The position numbers were made by a program, and so were the translations under genes. The notes beneath the pieces are model-generated. The model worked only from the letters and a program-made list of their open reading frames with translations, did not search any database and was not told the origin of the DNA. Shown here piece after piece: positions 25,995 through 34,958 of a DNA stretch of 64,000 nt. The stretch comes from Acidovorax radicis N35 (lineage in GTDB: Bacteria > Pseudomonadota > Gammaproteobacteria > Burkholderiales > Burkholderiaceae_C). How positions within the stretch are numbered: the stretch's first letter is position 1; each line of letters opens with the position of its first letter. Where the stretch lies: NCBI RefSeq assembly GCF_000204195.1, contig NZ_AFBG01000025.1:62001-126000 (forward strand), written 5' to 3'.

Positions 25995-26810
25995 ATGCCA
26001 GTTGCAACCGGCGGCGCACCGGTGTCGCCCACGTTGACCGTTGCGGTGCTGACCCACAACGAGGCACACCGCGTTGAAGCCTGCCTGAAGAGCGCCGCGT
26101 TTGCCGACCAGTTGCTGGTGGTGGACAGTGGCAGCACGGACGACACGGTGGCCATCGCCACGCGCCTGGGCGCCGAAGTCCATAGCCACCCCGACTGGCA
26201 GGGTTTTGCTGTGCAGCGCAACCGGTTGCTGGCGCATGCACGTGGCGACTATGTGTTCTTCCTGGATGCCGACGAAGTGATGACGCCTGCGTTTGCCCAG
26301 GAGCTGCAAGCCATCGTCCGCTCGGGCGAGCAGGCGGTGTGGACCATTCGCTGGCGCATGGTGGCTTATGGGCACGAGCTCACGTATTTCCGCTCCCAAT
26401 CTCAGATCGAACGCCTGTTTGTGCGCGCGCTCGTCCGGGAATTTACCGGCGTGGTGCACGAGCAGGCCCAGCTGCATGCCTTGCCCGGCGGCGCAGAAGT
26501 GCCGCGTCGCCTCATCAAGGCGCGGCTGCTGCACTACTCCCGCACCACGGTGCGCGGCAGCCTGGAAAAGCTCACCCAGTACGTGATGCTGGGTGCCGCC
26601 AAGCGTGCCGAGAAGGGCCAGCGCGGCGGGGTGCTGCGCGGCCTGGCGTCGGGGTTGTCGATGTTCCTGCGGCTGTATGTGTTTCGCCTGGGCTTTCTGT
26701 GTGGTGGTGCGGGATTCCTGTACTGCCTGTTTGTGGCGCTGGAGGGTTTCTTTCGTTATGCCGCCCTGCACTACGACCGCGACAGCCTGACGGGGCGGGT
26801 GATTCGGTGA
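25995..26810 (+). CDS. Glycosyltransferase family 2, LPS-core type (WaaE/KdtX-like)
   Basis: This 271-residue protein has the GT2 fold: LTVAVLTHNEAHRVEACLKSA, LLVVDSGSTDDTVAIA, the metal-binding Asp91-Ala-Asp93 in FFLDADEVM, and a C-terminal hydrophobic helix pair near 225-255. WaaE/KdtX-like enzymes add a sugar to the inner core of lipopolysaccharide. The gene lies between the zinc-finger gene (3 bp) and the O-antigen ligase gene (stop and start overlap by 1 nt), so it is translationally coupled. This order is common in Burkholderiales. Confidence 0.88.
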   Translation: MPVATGGAPVSPTLTVAVLTHNEAHRVEACLKSAAFADQLLVVDSGSTDDTVAIATRLGAEVHSHPDWQGFAVQRNRLLAHARGDYVFFLDADEVMTPAFAQELQAIVRSGEQAVWTIRWRMVAYGHELTYFRSQSQIERLFVRALVREFTGVVHEQAQLHALPGGAEVPRRLIKARLLHYSRTTVRGSLEKLTQYVMLGAAKRAEKGQRGGVLRGLASGLSMFLRLYVFRLGFLCGGAGFLYCLFVALEGFFRYAALHYDRDSLTGRVIR

Positions 26811-28075
26811 TGACGTCTCAGCAGGACACCCGGCGCTGGTTTTCTCGCAGCGCCAGTGTGGGTGCGTTCATGGTTCCGGGGCTGGCGCTGTGGTTGCCCT
26901 CGGGCTATTCCTACGGTGCCGTCCTGCTGCTGCTGGCCACCCTGGCCAGTGCGCCGCTGTGGTTGCGCCGCCCGGCACCGCGTGCCGCCTGGTGGCTGAC
27001 GGCGGCTTTTTCATGCATGGCCGCGCTGTGGATGCTGGATGTGGGCGCCACCTGGGGCTGGGGCAGCATGGACCGCCCGATCAAATACCTGCTCGCCTTG
27101 CCCTGCATCTTCTTTTTGATGACCTTCGAGCCCCGCGCCGCCTGGCTGTGGATGGGCGTGGCGGTGGGCGCGGTGGGCAGTGGGTTGGTCGCGCTGTACC
27201 AGACCTACGTGATGGCATTGCCCCGCGCGAGTGGTTTTACCAATGCGATCCAGTACGGCAACCTGAGCATGCTGCTGGCCGTCATGAGTGGCCTGCTGCT
27301 GGTGGTGCAGTGGAAGCGCTGGCTGCTGTGGCAGCGCCTGCTGCTGGCCAGTGCCATCCTGCTGGGCGCCACAGGGTCGGTGCTGTCCCAGTCGCGTGGG
27401 GGCTGGCTGGCCCTGGTGTTGCTGCTGCCGGTCAGCGCGTGGCTGCTGGTGCGTACCACGGGACAACGCCGCGTGTACTGGGGCCTGTGTGCGCTGGCGC
27501 TGGCCGCGGCTGCGCTGTCGCAGGTGCCCGCAGTGGAGCAGCGGGTGGACGAGGCGCGCCAGGAAGTGCAGACCTACCAGAACCACGGCGATGGCCGCAG
27601 CTCGGTGGGCCAGCGGCTGGCGCACTGGCGCCTGGCATGGCAGATGGGCTGGGACCGGCCCTTCACTGGCTGGGGCCGGGCAGGGTATACCGAGGAAAAG
27701 GCACGGCGCGTGGCGGCCGGGCTGGCGCACCCGGTGGTGCTTGAATTTGGCCATGCGCACAACGAAATCCTGGACCTGTTTGCCAAGCGGGGGCTGCCCG
27801 GTGTGCTGCTGCTGATGGCTTTCTACGGCATACCGCTGGCGATGTTCTGGCCCACGGCCTGGCGCATCCGCGATGGGTCTGGAAAGATGGACAAGGAGTC
27901 GCTTTCATTGTGCCTGGTGGGTGTAATGGTTCCCCTGTCGTACATCGGCTTCGGTCTCACGCAGGTCTTCCTGGCCCACAACAGCGGCAACATGTTCTAC
28001 CTCTTCATGTGCCCCCTGGTGCTGGCAGCCCTGCATGAGCGGCGCACGCGCATGGGCTGTCCCCGCCCACTGTGA
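26810..28075 (+). CDS. O-antigen ligase / WaaL-like membrane protein
   Basis: This 421-residue protein has about eleven membrane helices and a large periplasmic loop. The Wzy_C/WaaL signature is visible: VLSQSRGGWLALVLLLPV, then FTGWGRAGYTEEK and EFGHAHNEILDLFAKRGLPGV, whose His is needed in ligases. It joins O-antigen or a similar polymer to lipid A-core at the periplasmic face. The ATG overlaps the previous stop (TGATG). A polymerase cannot be excluded, because no other O-antigen genes are in the window. Confidence 0.87.
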   Translation: MTSQQDTRRWFSRSASVGAFMVPGLALWLPSGYSYGAVLLLLATLASAPLWLRRPAPRAAWWLTAAFSCMAALWMLDVGATWGWGSMDRPIKYLLALPCIFFLMTFEPRAAWLWMGVAVGAVGSGLVALYQTYVMALPRASGFTNAIQYGNLSMLLAVMSGLLLVVQWKRWLLWQRLLLASAILLGATGSVLSQSRGGWLALVLLLPVSAWLLVRTTGQRRVYWGLCALALAAAALSQVPAVEQRVDEARQEVQTYQNHGDGRSSVGQRLAHWRLAWQMGWDRPFTGWGRAGYTEEKARRVAAGLAHPVVLEFGHAHNEILDLFAKRGLPGVLLLMAFYGIPLAMFWPTAWRIRDGSGKMDKESLSLCLVGVMVPLSYIGFGLTQVFLAHNSGNMFYLFMCPLVLAALHERRTRMGCPRPL

Positions 28076-28084
28076 AATGAAGCA

Positions 28085-28205
28085 CCCCATGAGTTGCTTC
28101 GCGCCTTCCCCCTCTCTCGCTGCGCGGGAGGAGGACGCCACCGGTCGCCTGGCAAAGCCAGTGCCACGGTGGCACTGGCTTGCGCCGCGCCAGTTTCAAC
28201 CGTTG
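28085..28205 (+). repeat. Family B GC-rich interspersed repeat, copy 3
   Basis: CGCCTTCCCCCTCTCTCGC, TGCGCGGGAGGAGGACGCC, ACCGGTCGCCTGGCAAAGCC and GTGCCACGGTGGCACTGG. It contains a perfect 12-bp palindrome, AGCCAGTGCCAC/GTGGCACTGGCT, at 28,156-28,180 with a 1-nt centre. It lies between the ligase and the glycosyltransferase. Confidence 0.75.
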
Positions 28206-28252
28206 CGGCCGGTGCCCAGCGCCATGGATTCCTGAGACGAGAGGCATTCTTC

Positions 28253-29227
28253 ATGCACATCCTGCTGGTCAACAACTCTCCCATCCCGGTCTACGGCTAT
28301 GGCGGTACCGAGCGCGTGATCTGGGACCTGGGCAAGACCCTGGTCCAGCAAGGCCACCGGGTGAGCTACCTGGTGCCCGAGGGCTCGACCTGCGACTTCG
28401 GCGACGTGCTGCCCATCCGCCCCGACGAGCCGTGGGAAGGGCAGATTCCGAAGGGTGTGGATATCACGCACTTCCAGTTCAACCCGCGCACCGAGCTGGC
28501 CAAGCCCTACCTGGTGACCGAGCACGGCAACGCGCGCAAGCCCAAGCCGCTGCCGCTGAACACCGTGTTCCTGTCGCGCGACCACGCGGCGCGGTACGGC
28601 TCCACCGAGTTCGTCTACAACGGCCTCGACTGGAGCGGCTACGGCCCGGTGGACTTCAACGTGCCACGCCCGCGCTACCACTTCCTGGGCAAGGCGGCCT
28701 GGGGTGTGAAGAACGTGCGCGGCGCGATCAAGGTGGCACTGCGCGCGGGTGTGGAGCTCGATGTGCTGGGCGGCACGCGCATCAACTTCAAGCGGGGCTT
28801 TCGCTGGACGCTGTCGCGCAAGATTCATTTCCACGGCATGGTGGGCGGCACGCAGAAGACCGGGCTGCTCAATGCATCGCGCGGGCTCATCTTTCCGGTG
28901 CGCTGGCACGAGCCCTTCGGCCTGGCGGTGATCGAGAGCCTGTACTTCGGGTGCCCGGTGTTCTCCACGCCGTACGGCGCGCTGCCCGAGCTGGTGCCGC
29001 TGCACTGCGGCGTACTGTCGGCCGAGGCGAACGTGCTGGCCGAGGCGGTGCGCAACAACCGCTTCGATGCCCGGGCCTGCCACCAGCATGTGGTCGACCA
29101 CTTTGGCGCCGAGCGCATGGCGCGCAATTACCTGCGGATGTACGAGCGCGTGCTGGCGGGTGAAAAGATCAACGCCCAGCCCCCTGTCATCCTGGGGCCT
29201 GCGCGCGAACTGCCCTGGACTGGCTGA
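28253..29227 (+). CDS. Glycosyltransferase family 1/4
   Basis: This 324-residue protein has an N-terminal Rossmann half (HILLVNNSPIPVYGYGGTERVIWDLGKTLVQQGHRV) and a C-terminal donor-binding half with RWHEPFGLAVIESLYFGCPVFSTPYGALPELV, the usual retaining GT-B signature with Glu-x7-Glu. It adds a sugar from a nucleotide donor; linkage and acceptor are unknown. Position after the ligase suggests a cell-surface polysaccharide role. ATG 28,253 is the first start after the family B repeat. Confidence 0.85.
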   Translation: MHILLVNNSPIPVYGYGGTERVIWDLGKTLVQQGHRVSYLVPEGSTCDFGDVLPIRPDEPWEGQIPKGVDITHFQFNPRTELAKPYLVTEHGNARKPKPLPLNTVFLSRDHAARYGSTEFVYNGLDWSGYGPVDFNVPRPRYHFLGKAAWGVKNVRGAIKVALRAGVELDVLGGTRINFKRGFRWTLSRKIHFHGMVGGTQKTGLLNASRGLIFPVRWHEPFGLAVIESLYFGCPVFSTPYGALPELVPLHCGVLSAEANVLAEAVRNNRFDARACHQHVVDHFGAERMARNYLRMYERVLAGEKINAQPPVILGPARELPWTG

Positions 29228-29335
29228 GGCTCCCCCTGTGTCGCCTGCGGCGCCTTCCCCCGGAGGGGGACGCACCCGGTGGCCCGGCAGAGCCGGTTCC
29301 ACGGGTGCACAGGCGGGGCCGCGCGCTTTGCAGAG
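29226..29335 (+). repeat. Family B GC-rich interspersed repeat, copy 4
   Basis: GGCTCCCCCTGTGTCGCCTG, CGGCGCCTTCCCCCGGAGG, GGGACGCACCCGGTGGCCC, GGCAGAGCCGGTTCCACGGG and TGCACAGG. This is the cleanest copy. It begins at the glycosyltransferase stop codon. Confidence 0.75.
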
Positions 29336-29440
29336 ACCGGGCTCTGGACCTGCGCGCCGCTGCCCGCGTCATCCTCCACCCGTTCGGTTTGAGCTTGTCT
29401 AAGCCAGTGCACTCACGGGACCACCTGCAGCCATGTGCCG

Positions 29441-29513
29441 GTGATTTTTTGATAAAAATAGGCTGCTAGCGCTTGTCCAGAAAGCGCTTTAAGCTATCGA
29501 ATAAATAGCGCTA
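29441..29513 (+). repeat. Family A interspersed inverted repeat
   Basis: TTTTTTGATAAAAATAGGCTG, CTAGCGCTTGTCCAG, AAAGCGCTTTAAGCTATCG. The AGCGCTT and AAGCGCT arms pair. It lies at the 3' end of the nitronate monooxygenase gene, between convergent genes. Confidence 0.7.
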
Positions 29514-30671
29514 TTACCCCTGCAGCAACGCCGCCTGCGCGGCCAGCGCCGCCCGCCACTCCGTTTCCAGCACCGCCACCAGGGCAGCGGCGGGCATGGG
29601 GCGCACAGCGGCCACACCCTGGCCGGCCCACAGCGAGAGGTGGTCGGCGCGGCCTGCCTCGGCGCTGGCGCGGCGCAGGGCACCGGTGAGGGCGTTCTGC
29701 ACGGGGTAGGCCGGCACATCGGTCTCGTGGGCGTGCAGCTTCTGCAGCATGGGGTTGACGATGCCGCGCGCCGGGCGGCCCGAGAACACGCGGGTGGTGC
29801 GCGTGTCGGTGGCGATGGCCTGGGCCATGGCGTCGCGGTAGGCGCGGCCGATGCCCGATTCGTCGCAGGCGAGGAAGGCGGTGCCCATCTGTACCGCCTC
29901 GGCCCCCAGGGCCTGCGCCGCAGCGATGCCGCGGCCGTCCATGATGCCGCCGGCCGCGATCACGGCCACGCCGCGGGGGCGCAGCGCATCAACGCACTGC
30001 GGCACCAGCGCCAGCGCGCCCACCATCGCGGCCGCGAAGTCGGCCTGCGATGGCACCCCCGTGCGCATGGTGGAGCCAGCAGGCGCAAGGCCCTCGGCCT
30101 GCGGCCGGCCCGTGGGCAAAAAGGTGCCGCGGTGGCCCCCGGCCTCCATGCCCGATGCGCAGACCGCGTCGGCCCCCACGTCGGCCCAGGCCACGGCCTC
30201 GGCCACCGTCGTGGCGGTGCCGATCACGTAGCAGCCCGCGCTGTGCAGGCGCTCGACCTGCGCGGCCGTGAGGATGCCGAAGGTGAAGCTGGCCACCGCG
30301 GGCCGGGCCTCGACCAGGGCATCGAACTGCGCATGGAAGTCTTCGCACCAGCGCGCGGGCACGGTGGCCTGCAGGCCGAACTCAGCGTACAGCGGGGCCA
30401 CGCGCGCCAGTGCCTGGTCAACGGTGGTGGCATCGGGCGTGGGGGTGTCCTGCACGAAGAGGTTGAGCCCGAAGGGCCGGTCCGTGCGGCGGCGCACCTC
30501 GGCGGCAGCCTCGGCTATGGCCGACGGCGAGCGCATGCCGCAACCCAGCGTGCCCAGCCCGCCCGCTGCGGACACTGCGGCCGCCAGGGCGGGCGTGTCG
30601 GCGCCAGTCATGGGCCCCTGCACGATGGGCAGGCGAAGGGAGAGGGCGGTGCGCAGGCTGCGGTCGGGCAT
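29514..30671 (-). CDS. Nitronate monooxygenase (2-nitropropane dioxygenase family)
   Basis: This 385-residue FMN enzyme has the family opening LPIVQGPMTGADTPALAAAVSAAGGLGTLG, the GADAVCASGMEAGGHRGTF segment (the catalytic His region), and VAVIAAGGIMDGRGIAAAQALGAEAVQMGTAFLACDES at the phosphate site. It oxidises alkyl nitronates such as propionate-3-nitronate. A LysR gene lies 67 bp upstream on the same strand. ATG 30,671 gives the standard start. Confidence 0.9.
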   Translation of the reverse strand: MPDRSLRTALSLRLPIVQGPMTGADTPALAAAVSAAGGLGTLGCGMRSPSAIAEAAAEVRRRTDRPFGLNLFVQDTPTPDATTVDQALARVAPLYAEFGLQATVPARWCEDFHAQFDALVEARPAVASFTFGILTAAQVERLHSAGCYVIGTATTVAEAVAWADVGADAVCASGMEAGGHRGTFLPTGRPQAEGLAPAGSTMRTGVPSQADFAAAMVGALALVPQCVDALRPRGVAVIAAGGIMDGRGIAAAQALGAEAVQMGTAFLACDESGIGRAYRDAMAQAIATDTRTTRVFSGRPARGIVNPMLQKLHAHETDVPAYPVQNALTGALRRASAEAGRADHLSLWAGQGVAAVRPMPAAALVAVLETEWRAALAAQAALLQG

Positions 30672-30738
30672 GGTGACGTTCCGTGAAAGAAAGAAGGAAA
30701 TAAAGTGGGAAATAAAGGGGGGAACGAGCTGAAGGCGG

Positions 30739-31608
30739 TCAGTCGACCAGCACCTGCTGCAGCGCATCGAGCGCGGCCGAGCGGTAGCCCTGGCGCCAGG
30801 CCAGCAAGGTGGTGATGGTGGTGATCTGCTGCTGGCTCAGCAGGGCCGCATGCGGCGAGATGCTGAGCACCGAGCGCGGCACGATGCCCGCGCAGCCGCC
30901 GCCCGCCACACTGGCCAGGATGGCGTGGTACGAGCCCAGCTCCAGCAACTGCATCGGCTGCCGCCGGGGCACAAACCACTCTTGCGCGATGCGGCGGTAG
31001 GTGCAGCCGGGCTCGAAAACCGCCAGCGTGCCGGGCTGCACCTGGTCGGGGCCGGCGGCATGCGGGTGGCCGGCGGGCAGGACCAGCAGCAGCTCTTCAG
31101 TGAACACCGGCCGGGTTTCCAGGGCCGGGTCTGCGGGCTGGCCTGGCGGCCAGGCCACCAGCACCGCGTCGAGCGCGTGCGCGCGCAGGCGCTCCACCAG
31201 CACGCGGGTCGCGGCGGTCGTCAGCTCCAGCGCCACGCCGGGCCATCGGCTGTGCAGCCGCGCCAGCGGCGCGGGCAGGCGGCTGGCGGCCGTGCTTTCC
31301 ATCGACCCCAGGCGCAGGCGCCCGGCGGGCGGGCCGGGTTGCAGCGCCTGCCGCGCCTCCTCGGCCAGCGCGAGCAGCCGGTCGGCATAGCCCAGCAGCA
31401 CCTGGCCCTCGGGCGTGAGCGCCATGCGCTTGCCCTCGCGCAGGAAGAGCGGCGTGCCCAGGTCGGCCTCCAGCTGGCGCACCCGCGTCGTCACGTTGGA
31501 CTGCACACGCGACAGCCGCTCGGCCGCGCGCGTGACGCTGCCCTCTGCCGCCACAGTGCGGAAGATGTCGAGGGTGGCGAGGTCCAGAAGGGGCGGGGCT
31601 TTGTCCAT
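30739..31608 (-). CDS. LysR family transcriptional regulator
   Basis: This 289-residue protein has the LysR HTH at about 9-68 (LATLDIFRTVAAEGSVTRAAERLSRVQSNVTTRVRQLEADLGTPLFLREGKRM) and a substrate-binding domain. It is divergent from a YbfB-type MFS transporter gene. The 17-bp dyad TGAAT-N7-ATTCA lies between the two start codons. It may control both that gene and the nitronate monooxygenase behind it. ATG 31,608 follows from the conserved N-terminus. Confidence 0.9.
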   Translation of the reverse strand: MDKAPPLLDLATLDIFRTVAAEGSVTRAAERLSRVQSNVTTRVRQLEADLGTPLFLREGKRMALTPEGQVLLGYADRLLALAEEARQALQPGPPAGRLRLGSMESTAASRLPAPLARLHSRWPGVALELTTAATRVLVERLRAHALDAVLVAWPPGQPADPALETRPVFTEELLLVLPAGHPHAAGPDQVQPGTLAVFEPGCTYRRIAQEWFVPRRQPMQLLELGSYHAILASVAGGGCAGIVPRSVLSISPHAALLSQQQITTITTLLAWRQGYRSAALDALQQVLVD

Positions 31609-31620
31609 CTTCAAAAAGTA

Positions 31621-31637
31621 TGAATCACAAAAATTCA
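31621..31637. promoter_or_regulatory. LysR-box candidate
   Basis: TGAAT-N7-ATTCA, an imperfectly spaced dyad with A/T-rich centre, 12 bp upstream of the LysR start and 13 bp upstream of the MFS start. This is the expected place for an autoregulatory LysR site. Confidence 0.5.
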
Positions 31638-31650
31638 ATCTCTTGTTAAG

Positions 31651-32958
31651 ATGATAAACACCCTCCACCGCCGTGGCAACCCTCCACCACCCTGCACCGT
31701 GACCCAGGCGTCTTTTTCTCCCTCCGCCGATCATCCGCACACCGACGGCGCCGCAGCGCTGCGCGTGGCCCTGGCCGGCATGGCCGCACTGGCCGCGGCC
31801 ATGGGCATCGGCCGCTTCGCCTTCACCCCGCTCTTGCCCATGATGCTGCACGACGGCGTGGTGGACATCGCCGCCGGCAGCTGGCTGGCCACGGCCAACT
31901 ACGCCGGCTACCTGGCGGGGGCGCTGCTGTACATGGCCTTGCCCTGGCTGGGCCGGCGCGTGGGCGCGGTGCCCGGCAATGCGGCCCTGGTGCGTGGCGG
32001 GCTGGTTGCCACGGTGCTGCTCACAGGGCTGTTGGCCCTGCCGTGGCCGGTGTCTTGGCCGCTGCTGCGCCTGCTGGCGGGCGTGGCCAGCGCGCTGGTG
32101 TTTCTGGGAACGGCCAACTGGTGCATGGGGCGGTTGGCGCACCTGGGGCGCCCGGCCTGGGGTGGGTTGATCTTCTGCGGGCCGGGGCTGGGTATTGTCA
32201 TCACCGGTTTGCTGACCAGCGCCATGGTGGCGGCGGGCTGGAGCGCTGCCGCGGGCTGGGCGGCCTTTGCGGTGCTGGCAGCGGTGCTGTGCACGGGTGC
32301 ATGGCGCGTCTTTCACGATGGCGATGCGTCAGCCACCGGTACATCCGGCGCCGCCGCCACCGGGTTGTCCATGCCCCCACCGCGCCCTGCAGCCGAGCGG
32401 TCGCTGCTGGCCGCCGCGTATGGCCTTGCCGGCCTGGGATACATCGTCACCGCCACGTTCCTGCCGGTCATCGCGCGCGCCGCCTTGCCAGCGGGGTCGG
32501 TGTGGCCTGATCTGTTCTGGCCGATCTTTGGTGCGGGCGTGGCGCTGGGCGCGCTGCTCTCCACGCGCATCAGCCCCGCGCGGGACCGGCGCCTGCTGCT
32601 GGCCGTGGCCTATGTGCTGCAGGCCGGCGGTGTGGCACTGGGCGTGTTGTGGCCCGGGCCTGCGGGCTTTGCGCTCGGCAGTCTGCTCCTGGGCCTGCCC
32701 TTCACAGCCATCACGTTCTTTGCGCTGCAGGAGGCCCGCTACCAGTGGCCGCAAGCGGGCGCGGGTTTCACGGGCTTGATGACCGCGCTGTATGGCATCG
32801 GCCAGATCGTGGGGCCGCCCATGGCGGCTGCGCTGCTGGCGCGCGCGGGCTCTCAGGCGCAGGGGTTCGATTGGGCGCTCGCCGTGGCGGGCTCGATGCT
32901 GGTGATGGGGGCGGTGATTTACGGCGTCATGGCGTGGCGCTGGCGCCAGCCGTGCTGA
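31651..32958 (+). CDS. YbfB/YjiJ family MFS transporter
   Basis: The protein of up to 435 residues has about twelve helices and the YbfB opening LAGMAALAAAMGIGRFAFTPLLPMML followed by LATANYAGYLAGALL. Members are putative exporters. The start is uncertain: ATG 31,651 has a weak ribosome-binding site, and GTG 31,699 would trim 16 residues of Pro-rich sequence. The last 32 bp overlap the 3' end of the convergent sensor-kinase gene. Confidence 0.85.
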   Translation: MINTLHRRGNPPPPCTVTQASFSPSADHPHTDGAAALRVALAGMAALAAAMGIGRFAFTPLLPMMLHDGVVDIAAGSWLATANYAGYLAGALLYMALPWLGRRVGAVPGNAALVRGGLVATVLLTGLLALPWPVSWPLLRLLAGVASALVFLGTANWCMGRLAHLGRPAWGGLIFCGPGLGIVITGLLTSAMVAAGWSAAAGWAAFAVLAAVLCTGAWRVFHDGDASATGTSGAAATGLSMPPPRPAAERSLLAAAYGLAGLGYIVTATFLPVIARAALPAGSVWPDLFWPIFGAGVALGALLSTRISPARDRRLLLAVAYVLQAGGVALGVLWPGPAGFALGSLLLGLPFTAITFFALQEARYQWPQAGAGFTGLMTALYGIGQIVGPPMAAALLARAGSQAQGFDWALAVAGSMLVMGAVIYGVMAWRWRQPC

Positions 32959-34189
32959 CCGGCAACCGCAGCACGAAGCAGGCGCCGCCGCCCTCGCGGT
33001 CTTCGCAGTGCACGGTGCCGTTGTGGCGCCCCGCAATGGACCGCACCAGTGCCAGCCCCAAGCCCACGCCACCGGCACGTTCGCTGGCGCCGGGCAGCCG
33101 ATAGAAGGGCTCGAAGATGCGTTCGCGGTGGGTCACAGGCACGCCCGGCCCCCGGTCGCTCACGCGCACTTCGGCATGGCCCTGGCGGCGGAGCACCGCC
33201 ACGGTGATGTCACCCGTGCTGTAGCGGCGTGCATTCTCCAGCAGGTTACGGATGGCGCGGCGCAGCAGCTTGGAGACGCCGCGCACATCCACTGAATCCG
33301 AACTCACATCCAGGTCGGCATCCACGCGCGCGCATTCCTCGGCGGCCAGGCCAATCAGGTCGACCAGCTCCACGGTGCCCACATCGGCCTCGCGCGCATC
33401 CAGGCGGCTGGCCAGCAGGATTTCGTCCACCAGCTGGTCCAGCTCGGCGATGTTGCGCAGGATCTCCTCACGGAAGGCGGGCGAGGGCTGCTGCCCGCCC
33501 ATCAGCTCCATGCCCATGCGGATGCGGGTGAGCGGCGAGCGCAGTTCGTGCGAGGCGTTGGCCAGCAGGGATTTGTGCGACTTGACCAGCGTTTCCACGC
33601 GCGCCGCGGCGGCGTTGAACTGGCGCGCGAGGTCGGCCACCTCGTCCTGCCCCTGCTCGGGCACACGCACCGACAAGTCGCCCTCGCCAAACTTCTGCAC
33701 GCTGCGCTGCAGCGCTTCCAGCCGCAGCGTGAGGCGCCGGATGATGGGGTACACGCCCACGGCCACGGCCAGGCCCACGATGCCTAGGAGCCACAGGAAG
33801 CCAAACGGCGGGCGGGTCCAGAACGCGGCGTCGCCCTGGTTGGGGCCCCCGCCTCCCGGCCGGCCGCCGCCTCGGTCACCCCGGGGCTGGCGGGGCGCCA
33901 TCTGGAGCGTGAAGGACTGGCCCGTGTCGGACTCAATATGGAACTCGGCCCCTTCGCCGGGTTCCGTGGGCTGGCGTGTGGCCAGGCCCTTCAGCACCAG
34001 GTTGCCCGTGGGGTCGCGCAGCACCATCTCGCGCGAGGGCGGCACAAACGGCTGCGTGGTCTGTGCCTTCTGCTCCTCGGCCATGCGCCAGGCCCAGCCT
34101 ACGGTCAGCGTGAGCACCGCGATGCCGCCGACCACGGCGAGCCAGATGCGCAGGTACAGGCGGCGGGAAAAGGGGGTGGAGAGGGACAT
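32927..34189 (-). CDS. Sensor histidine kinase (OmpR-pair type)
   Basis: This 420-residue protein has a first helix at about 11-35, a periplasmic segment of about 95 residues ending in a Gly/Arg-rich run, and a second helix at about 129-150. A HAMP domain (150-205) and a HisKA box with His214 in NASHELRSPLTRIRMG follow. The ATPase domain contains NLLENARRYS, DRGPGVP and GGVGLGLALVRSI. It should phosphorylate the response regulator encoded 46 bp upstream on the same strand. The signal is unknown. Confidence 0.93.
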   Translation of the reverse strand: MSLSTPFSRRLYLRIWLAVVGGIAVLTLTVGWAWRMAEEQKAQTTQPFVPPSREMVLRDPTGNLVLKGLATRQPTEPGEGAEFHIESDTGQSFTLQMAPRQPRGDRGGGRPGGGGPNQGDAAFWTRPPFGFLWLLGIVGLAVAVGVYPIIRRLTLRLEALQRSVQKFGEGDLSVRVPEQGQDEVADLARQFNAAAARVETLVKSHKSLLANASHELRSPLTRIRMGMELMGGQQPSPAFREEILRNIAELDQLVDEILLASRLDAREADVGTVELVDLIGLAAEECARVDADLDVSSDSVDVRGVSKLLRRAIRNLLENARRYSTGDITVAVLRRQGHAEVRVSDRGPGVPVTHRERIFEPFYRLPGASERAGGVGLGLALVRSIAGRHNGTVHCEDREGGGACFVLRLPVSTAGASATP

Positions 34190-34235
34190 TCAGCAAAGCG
34201 GGGGTGCGCGCCGTGGCAAGGCCGCGCTCCACCGG

Positions 34236-34958
34236 TCAGTCTTGTTGTTTCGCGAATACATAGCCCACGCCGCGCACGGTGAGGATGCGGCGCGGGTTCT
34301 TGGCGTCGGCCTCGATGGCGGCACGGATGCGGCCCATGTGCACGTCGATGGAGCGGTCGAACGCTTCCAGCTCGCGGCCGCGCACGGCCTCCATGATCTG
34401 GTCGCGCGTGAGCACGCGGCCCGCGCGCTCGGCGAGCGCCACGAGCAAATCGAATTGGTAGGAGGTGAGGTCGGCCAGCTCGCCGGCCACGGTCACGGTG
34501 CGAGCGTCGCGGTCGATCTCCAGTGTGCCGAAGCGCAGCACCTGCGTGGCCGCCGCCGCGTTGCCGCCATCGGTGCGGCGGCGCAGGATGGCGCGGATGC
34601 GGGCCAGCAGCTCGCGGGGTTCAAAAGGCTTAGGCAGATAGTCGTCGGCGCCCAGCTCCAGGCCAATGATGCGGTCCATGGGGTCGCCCTTGGCGGTGAG
34701 CATGAGCACCGGCACCTGGGCCGCGTTGCCTTGCAGCGAGCGGATGCGACGGCACACTTCCAGGCCGTCCATGTCGGGCAGCATGAGATCGAGGATCACC
34801 AGGTCGGGCAGTGGCCCGGCATCGGGCCCCTGCAGCTGCGCCAGGCCACTTTTGCCGTCCGCACGGTGCGTGACCTGCAGGCCCGACTGGCCCAGGTACT
34901 CGCCCACCATCTGTGCAAGGCGGGCATCGTCTTCGATCATCAGCAGTTGGGAGCTCAT
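34236..34958 (-). CDS. OmpR-family response regulator
   Basis: This 240-residue protein has a receiver domain with acidic Asp10-Asp11, phospho-acceptor Asp57 in LVILDLMLP, and Lys110 in LPKPF. A winged-helix domain at about 135-235 contains LTSYQFDLLVALAERAGRVLTRDQIMEAVRG and ends VRGVGYVFAKQ, as in RstA/OmpR proteins. The sensor kinase follows on the same strand. ATG 34,958 is used; the frame extends upstream without family support. Confidence 0.93.
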   Translation of the reverse strand: MSSQLLMIEDDARLAQMVGEYLGQSGLQVTHRADGKSGLAQLQGPDAGPLPDLVILDLMLPDMDGLEVCRRIRSLQGNAAQVPVLMLTAKGDPMDRIIGLELGADDYLPKPFEPRELLARIRAILRRRTDGGNAAAATQVLRFGTLEIDRDARTVTVAGELADLTSYQFDLLVALAERAGRVLTRDQIMEAVRGRELEAFDRSIDVHMGRIRAAIEADAKNPRRILTVRGVGYVFAKQQD

